A DNA stretch of 7,836 nucleotides from JBAYVY01 sp041674345. GTDB lineage: Bacteria; Planctomycetota; Phycisphaerae; Phycisphaerales; Zrk34. Shown piece after piece: positions 6,044 through 7,836 of the stretch. Each line of letters begins with the position of its first letter. Positions within the stretch are counted from its first letter, which is position 1. The stretch spans positions 1 through 7,836 of the forward strand of contig JBAYVY010000166.1 in NCBI GenBank assembly GCA_041674345.1, read 5' to 3'. The notes beneath the pieces were generated by a model. That model made no database searches. It was not told where the DNA came from and saw only the letters and a list, made by a program, of their open reading frames with translations. The translations under genes and the position numbers were made by a program.

Positions 6044-6121
6044 CGGCCCGCCCGCTTCAGCGGGCGGGGAGTGGAAAGATGTACGATTCACGACTCCCCG
6101 CCCGCTTCAGCGGGCGGGCCG
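6044..6121. repeat. Nested inverted pair of GC-rich palindromes
   Basis: Two 29-base elements (6044-6072 and 6093-6121) are reverse complements of each other except at the central TC, separated by 20 bases. Each contains its own perfect 10-bp palindrome, CCCGCCCGCT-TC-AGCGGGCGGG (6047-6068 and 6097-6118). The unit can fold as two separate hairpins or as one long 29-bp-class stem. This resembles paired REP/BIME-type elements and lies between convergent genes. Confidence 0.88.
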
Positions 6122-6127
6122 ATTTTT
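6097..6127 (+). terminator. Possible intrinsic terminator for the nucleotidyltransferase-HNH unit
   Basis: The right-hand palindrome (stem 6097-6106 with 6109-6118) is followed by CCGA and then TTTTT (6123-6127). Strong stem plus a T-run four bases later is compatible with Rho-independent termination of plus-strand transcripts, about 175 bases after the HNH stop codon. Confidence 0.5.
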
Positions 6128-6151
6128 CTGAACCCTGAACCCCCCCCCGGA

Positions 6152-6208
6152 TCGCCGCGACACGCGGCGGCTCGCCCCCCATCCTCGCCGCGACACGCGG
6201 CGGCTCGC
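6152..6208. repeat. Two identical hairpin-forming direct repeats
   Basis: A 24-base sequence is present identically at 6152-6175 and 6185-6208, separated by 9 bases (33-base period). Each copy contains the palindrome CGCCGCG-ACA-CGCGGCG followed by GCTCGC. Both copies have the same orientation, unlike the inverted pair just upstream. Likely another REP-like family; two copies with a 9-base gap are not a CRISPR. Confidence 0.88.
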
Positions 6209-6216
6209 TTCGCAAT

Positions 6217-6253
6217 AAAAAACCCCGTGCTGGTGATTGGACCATGCACGGGG
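6217..6253 (-). terminator. Rho-independent terminator of the mraZ transcript
   Basis: Read on the minus strand, CCCCGTGC (6253-6246) and GCACGGGG (6230-6223) form a perfect 8-bp stem around a 15-base loop, followed directly by TTTTTT (6222-6217) and ATTG. It lies about 65 bases past the stop of the small gene downstream of mraZ and would close that unit. Confidence 0.85.
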
Positions 6254-6295
6254 CGGAGGAGGAGAATGAGCAATCGTGTCCGTTGTGTTCGGAAT

Positions 6296-6315
6296 CCGCC
6301 GTGAGGACACGGCGG
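6296..6315. repeat. Perfect 8-bp hairpin next to the small gene's stop codon
   Basis: CCGCCGTG (6296-6303) pairs with CACGGCGG (6308-6315) around AGGA. It begins five bases past the minus-strand stop codon at 6320-6322. No T-tract follows on either strand, so it may be a 3' mRNA-stabilising hairpin or another palindromic repeat rather than a terminator. Confidence 0.6.
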
Positions 6316-6319
6316 TTCC

Positions 6320-6571
6320 TTACGCGGCGTGACTCGTCAATCCTTTGACGTTGTTACGCCGGCGGGTCGATCGCAGTTCGCACAGACGATCCTTCGCCTG
6401 TGCGGAGAAACCGACGCCGGCAAAGGTGCCGCCCATTCGCTGAACCCTCGCCAGCCGCTGTGCAAGCTCGAAGAGCTTTTGATCGCTGATCGTGGCTGGT
6501 TGCCAGTCTTTCAGCCGGTCATCCATGACCGGGCTGTCGGACGGGTGCTGGTTCAGAAAGCTGGACGGCAT
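6320..6571 (-). CDS. Small conserved-looking protein of unknown function downstream of mraZ
   Basis: Not recognised. From the ATG at 6571 it is 83 residues, soluble and basic at the C-terminus (ELRSTRRRNNVKGLTSHAA), with a predicted helix ISDQKLFELAQRLARVQRM in the middle. There are no membrane segments or metal motifs. This start is preferred because AAGGGA (6583-6578) is six bases upstream. The frame is open further to a TTG at 6670 (116 residues) with GGAG four bases ahead, and to an ATG at 6619, so the N-terminus is uncertain. The extra residues are Arg-rich and look less protein-like. It lies on the same strand as mraZ, in the position where rsmH is normally found, and a terminator follows. 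It is probably co-transcribed with mraZ. Confidence 0.55.
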   Translation of the reverse strand: MPSSFLNQHPSDSPVMDDRLKDWQPATISDQKLFELAQRLARVQRMGGTFAGVGFSAQAKDRLCELRSTRRRNNVKGLTSHAA

Positions 6572-6709
6572 TGCGAATCCCTTCATACCTTCGCCGACAC
6601 GGAACACCATCGGGGTCATGCGGCCTGCGTCTCGCGTCTTGCGGGTCTGCCTTCCGGGGGTGCGTCTCAATTCACTCCGGGCGACTTGTGATACCGAGTC
6701 AGGCCTGCG

Positions 6710-7246
6710 TTACTTCATCAGTTGCCGCGGGTTTCGCAGCAGTTCGGGTCGCTGGGTGAGCATTTGGGTCAGGTATGCGTTCCAGCGGTTTCGGTCGTGG
6801 ATTTCCAGGTGGTCCTTGACGCCGATGAGGACCACGTCCTTGTCCAGTTCCGCAAGTTTGAGCAGGTTTTCGGGCAGACGGACCCGTCCCTGCTTGTCGA
6901 TTTCCACCTTGCGGGCGAGCGGAAACATCATTCGCTCGTAAGTCAACACTTCGTCGGGGTGCAATTCGGAATGATCCAGTTCATCGGCCCGCTGCTTGAA
7001 CCCCTGCTCGGTGTAAAGACACAGGGCCTTGCTGCCCCCGGAAGTGGTCCCGGAAGTGGTCCCGCCCCCGGTCCCGTGTTGCACACCCTGCCCAACTTCC
7101 GGGGGCGGGGGGGGCAAACCCTGGCCGATCACCGCGTACATCGACTGGCCATCGACTTCCGGGCGGATGCTGTCTCGCACCTCGGAGGGGATGGCCAAGC
7201 GCTGCTTGGCGTCGATCGCGTGCTCAAACGTGCCGGTGAACAGCAA
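6710..7246 (-). CDS. mraZ: Transcriptional regulator MraZ
   Basis: 178 residues, longer than the usual 140-155. MraZ is a ring-forming DNA-binding protein with two SpoVT/AbrB-like halves that represses the division and cell wall (dcw) promoter by binding repeated TGGG sites. Both family signatures are present: MLFTGTFEHAIDAKQRLAIP with D12-x3-R16, and VEIDKQGRVRLPENLL with D117-x3-R121, followed by DVVLIGVKDHLEIHDRNRW. Residues 43-73 are an insertion of Pro, Gly, Thr and Ser between YAVI and ALCLYTEQGF, where ordinary MraZ has a short turn. The start is TTG at 7246: an in-frame TGA lies five codons upstream, GAGGA (7260-7256) is nine bases ahead, and it begins the conserved MLFTG. An ATG at 7251 is out of frame. 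A MraZ box precedes the gene, so autoregulation is likely. No rsmH follows. Confidence 0.95.
   Translation of the reverse strand: MLFTGTFEHAIDAKQRLAIPSEVRDSIRPEVDGQSMYAVIGQGLPPPPPEVGQGVQHGTGGGTTSGTTSGGSKALCLYTEQGFKQRADELDHSELHPDEVLTYERMMFPLARKVEIDKQGRVRLPENLLKLAELDKDVVLIGVKDHLEIHDRNRWNAYLTQMLTQRPELLRNPRQLMK
7034..7106. repeat. Palindromic and tandem repeats inside the mraZ insertion
   Basis: GCCCCCGGAAGT (7034-7045) is the exact reverse complement of ACTTCCGGGGGC (7095-7106), and CCCGGAAGTGGT is repeated in tandem at 7037-7048 and 7049-7060. Together they underlie the low-complexity residues absent from ordinary MraZ, suggesting in-frame capture or expansion of a palindromic element. Confidence 0.85.
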
Positions 7247-7313
7247 AGCATGGGTTCCTCACGCATCCGTGCGTATTGAGTTTCCCTCTGGGCATCCATG
7301 CCCGACGACTTGA

Positions 7314-7343
7314 ATGGGACTTTAACCCACTTCGCCCCACTTT
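7314..7343 (-). promoter_or_regulatory. MraZ box (MraZ operator)
   Basis: On the minus strand three 10-base units stand end to end: AAAGTGGGGC (7343-7334), GAAGTGGGTT (7333-7324) and AAAGTCCCAT (7323-7314). The TGGG cores are in the 10-base register known for MraZ boxes, where TGGG repeats are separated by short spacers; the third unit keeps AAAGT but has CCC in place of GGG. It begins about nine bases past a CATAAT -10 hexamer and about 70 bases before the mraZ start, overlapping the expected transcription start, as for an autorepressor. Confidence 0.8.
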
Positions 7344-7351
7344 GCAACAAA

Positions 7352-7357
7352 ATTATG
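7352..7357 (-). promoter_or_regulatory. Possible -10 element of mraZ
   Basis: CATAAT on the minus strand, just upstream of the MraZ box, preceded by an A-tract (nine bases, 7368-7360). It predicts transcription starting near 7345, inside or next to the MraZ box. No good -35 hexamer is found at 16-18 bases (AAGGTT at 17), so strength is uncertain. Confidence 0.4.
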
Positions 7358-7401
7358 AATTTTTTTTTATGAAAAACCTTCGATTCCGCCAATGTATTTA
7401 T

Positions 7402-7429
7402 GCGAATGTGGTTGCGCGAATGTGGTTGC
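7402..7429. repeat. 14-bp perfect tandem repeat
   Basis: GCGAATGTGGTTGC occurs twice in immediate succession (7402-7415, 7416-7429), then GCGG. It lies between the mraZ promoter and the transposase remnant. It may mark slippage or the edge of the inserted element. Confidence 0.85.
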
Positions 7430-7458
7430 GCGGTCAATTGGGGATTTGGGAGCGCATA

Positions 7459-7836
7459 ATGGGATTTGCGGTCGGCGCACAGCATAAGCGTGTGGCCGCT
7501 CCCACGCTTGGGTATCTCGTGCCACCGGTGTTTCGCAGATCACCATCTGGAGGGGAACCAAGGAACTGAAGACCGGGGAGGTCTTGGAACCCGGACGAGT
7601 CCGGCGACCTGGGGCTGGGCGGAAGAAGGTGGCCGAGAAGGATGCCTCTCTCTTGCGGGATGTGGAGAGTCTGGTTGAACCCACCGTATCCGGGAACCCC
7701 GAATGTCCGTTGCAGCGGACCTACAAGAGTGTCCGCAAGTTGGCGGTCGAACTCCGCGCCATGGGTCACGCCATCAGCTTCCGCACCGTGGCAGGCGTTC
7801 TGCGGGATGCCGGGTATACATTGCAGAGCAACCGCA
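7459..7836 (+). pseudogene. ISAzo13-family transposase, 5' part, frame-disrupted and cut by the window end
   Basis: From 7512 one plus-strand frame reads VSRATGVSQITIWRGTKELK, then EVLEPGRVRRPGAGRKKVAE, then LVEPTVSGNPECPLQRTYKS, then VRKLAVELRAMGHAISFRTV and LRDAGYTLQSNR to the last base. This follows the N-terminal region of ISAzo13 transposases: a helix-turn-helix ATGvs-x-x-TI, GRvRrpGgGRKK, and KStRkLAeEL. The frame has a TAA at 7485 and no ATG, GTG or TTG before the match begins. Residues that fit the segment before it (QHKRVAAPTLGY, about 7480-7515) lie in the +1 frame that opens at an ATG at 7459. A small deletion with frameshift in the N-terminal coding region is the simplest reading. 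The DDE catalytic domain would lie beyond the window. It runs away from mraZ and sits just upstream of its promoter. Confidence 0.75.

Noticed and set aside
6152..6208. Possible CRISPR array from the two identical 24-base repeats
   Set aside because: Only two copies, a 9-base gap instead of a 25-40 base spacer, and no cas genes. Each repeat is a self-contained hairpin, so a REP-like element fits better.
5923..6310. Several short open frames in the repeat cluster
   Set aside because: They are Pro/Arg/Gly-rich, run through palindromes, and have no ribosome sites or recognisable motifs.
7129..7485. Open frame beginning at the ATG at 7251 in another frame over mraZ
   Set aside because: The ATG is near the GAGGA site but gives no family match. 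The TTG at 7246 starts the conserved MLFTG of MraZ, and the other frame is a shadow.

Overview
The window reads as a GC-rich bacterial chromosome segment, most likely from the Planctomycetota (perhaps the Phycisphaerae lineage). This is inferred from the style of the MraZ and L21 proteins, GC-biased third positions, short GC-rich palindromes between genes, an ISAzo13-type transposase fragment, and an mraZ not followed by a cell-division cluster. No 16S rRNA or other decisive marker is present, so the assignment is tentative.

Layout, left to right. Positions 1-161 are AT-richer and hold nothing I can support. A minus-strand gene (162-704) encodes a one-pass membrane-anchored protein with an L,D-transpeptidase (YkuD)-like fold that lacks the catalytic cysteine. 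It diverges from rplU (ribosomal protein L21, 826-1143), which has a recognisable sigma-70-type promoter and a strong intrinsic terminator and stands alone without rpmA directly behind it. After a leader rich in short repeats and a large palindrome comes a major facilitator superfamily transporter (1368-2531). A roughly 300-base spacer with inverted repeats and a -10-like element precedes a cobalamin-binding-domain radical SAM enzyme (2835-4583). Next is a two-gene unit: a Pol-beta/AbiEii-like nucleotidyltransferase (4691-5242) whose stop overlaps the start of an AT-richer HNH-type nuclease-like gene (5239-5922).

The plus-strand genes converge on a minus-strand pair across a repeat-dense zone (about 6040-6320). 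That zone holds a nested inverted pair of palindromes, two direct hairpin repeats, and terminators facing both ways. The minus-strand unit is mraZ (6710-7246, TTG start, in-frame low-complexity insertion), preceded by a three-unit MraZ box (7314-7343), then a small protein of unknown function (6320-6571), then a terminator (6217-6253). The right edge carries the broken 5' part of an ISAzo13-family transposase (about 7459 to beyond the window), just upstream of the mraZ promoter.

The items that most merit a second look are the coupled nucleotidyltransferase-HNH pair (a possible defence or toxin module, unproven), the palindrome-like in-frame insertion in mraZ together with its box and its isolation from rsmH, the cysteine-less YkuD-like protein, and the repeat cluster between convergent genes.
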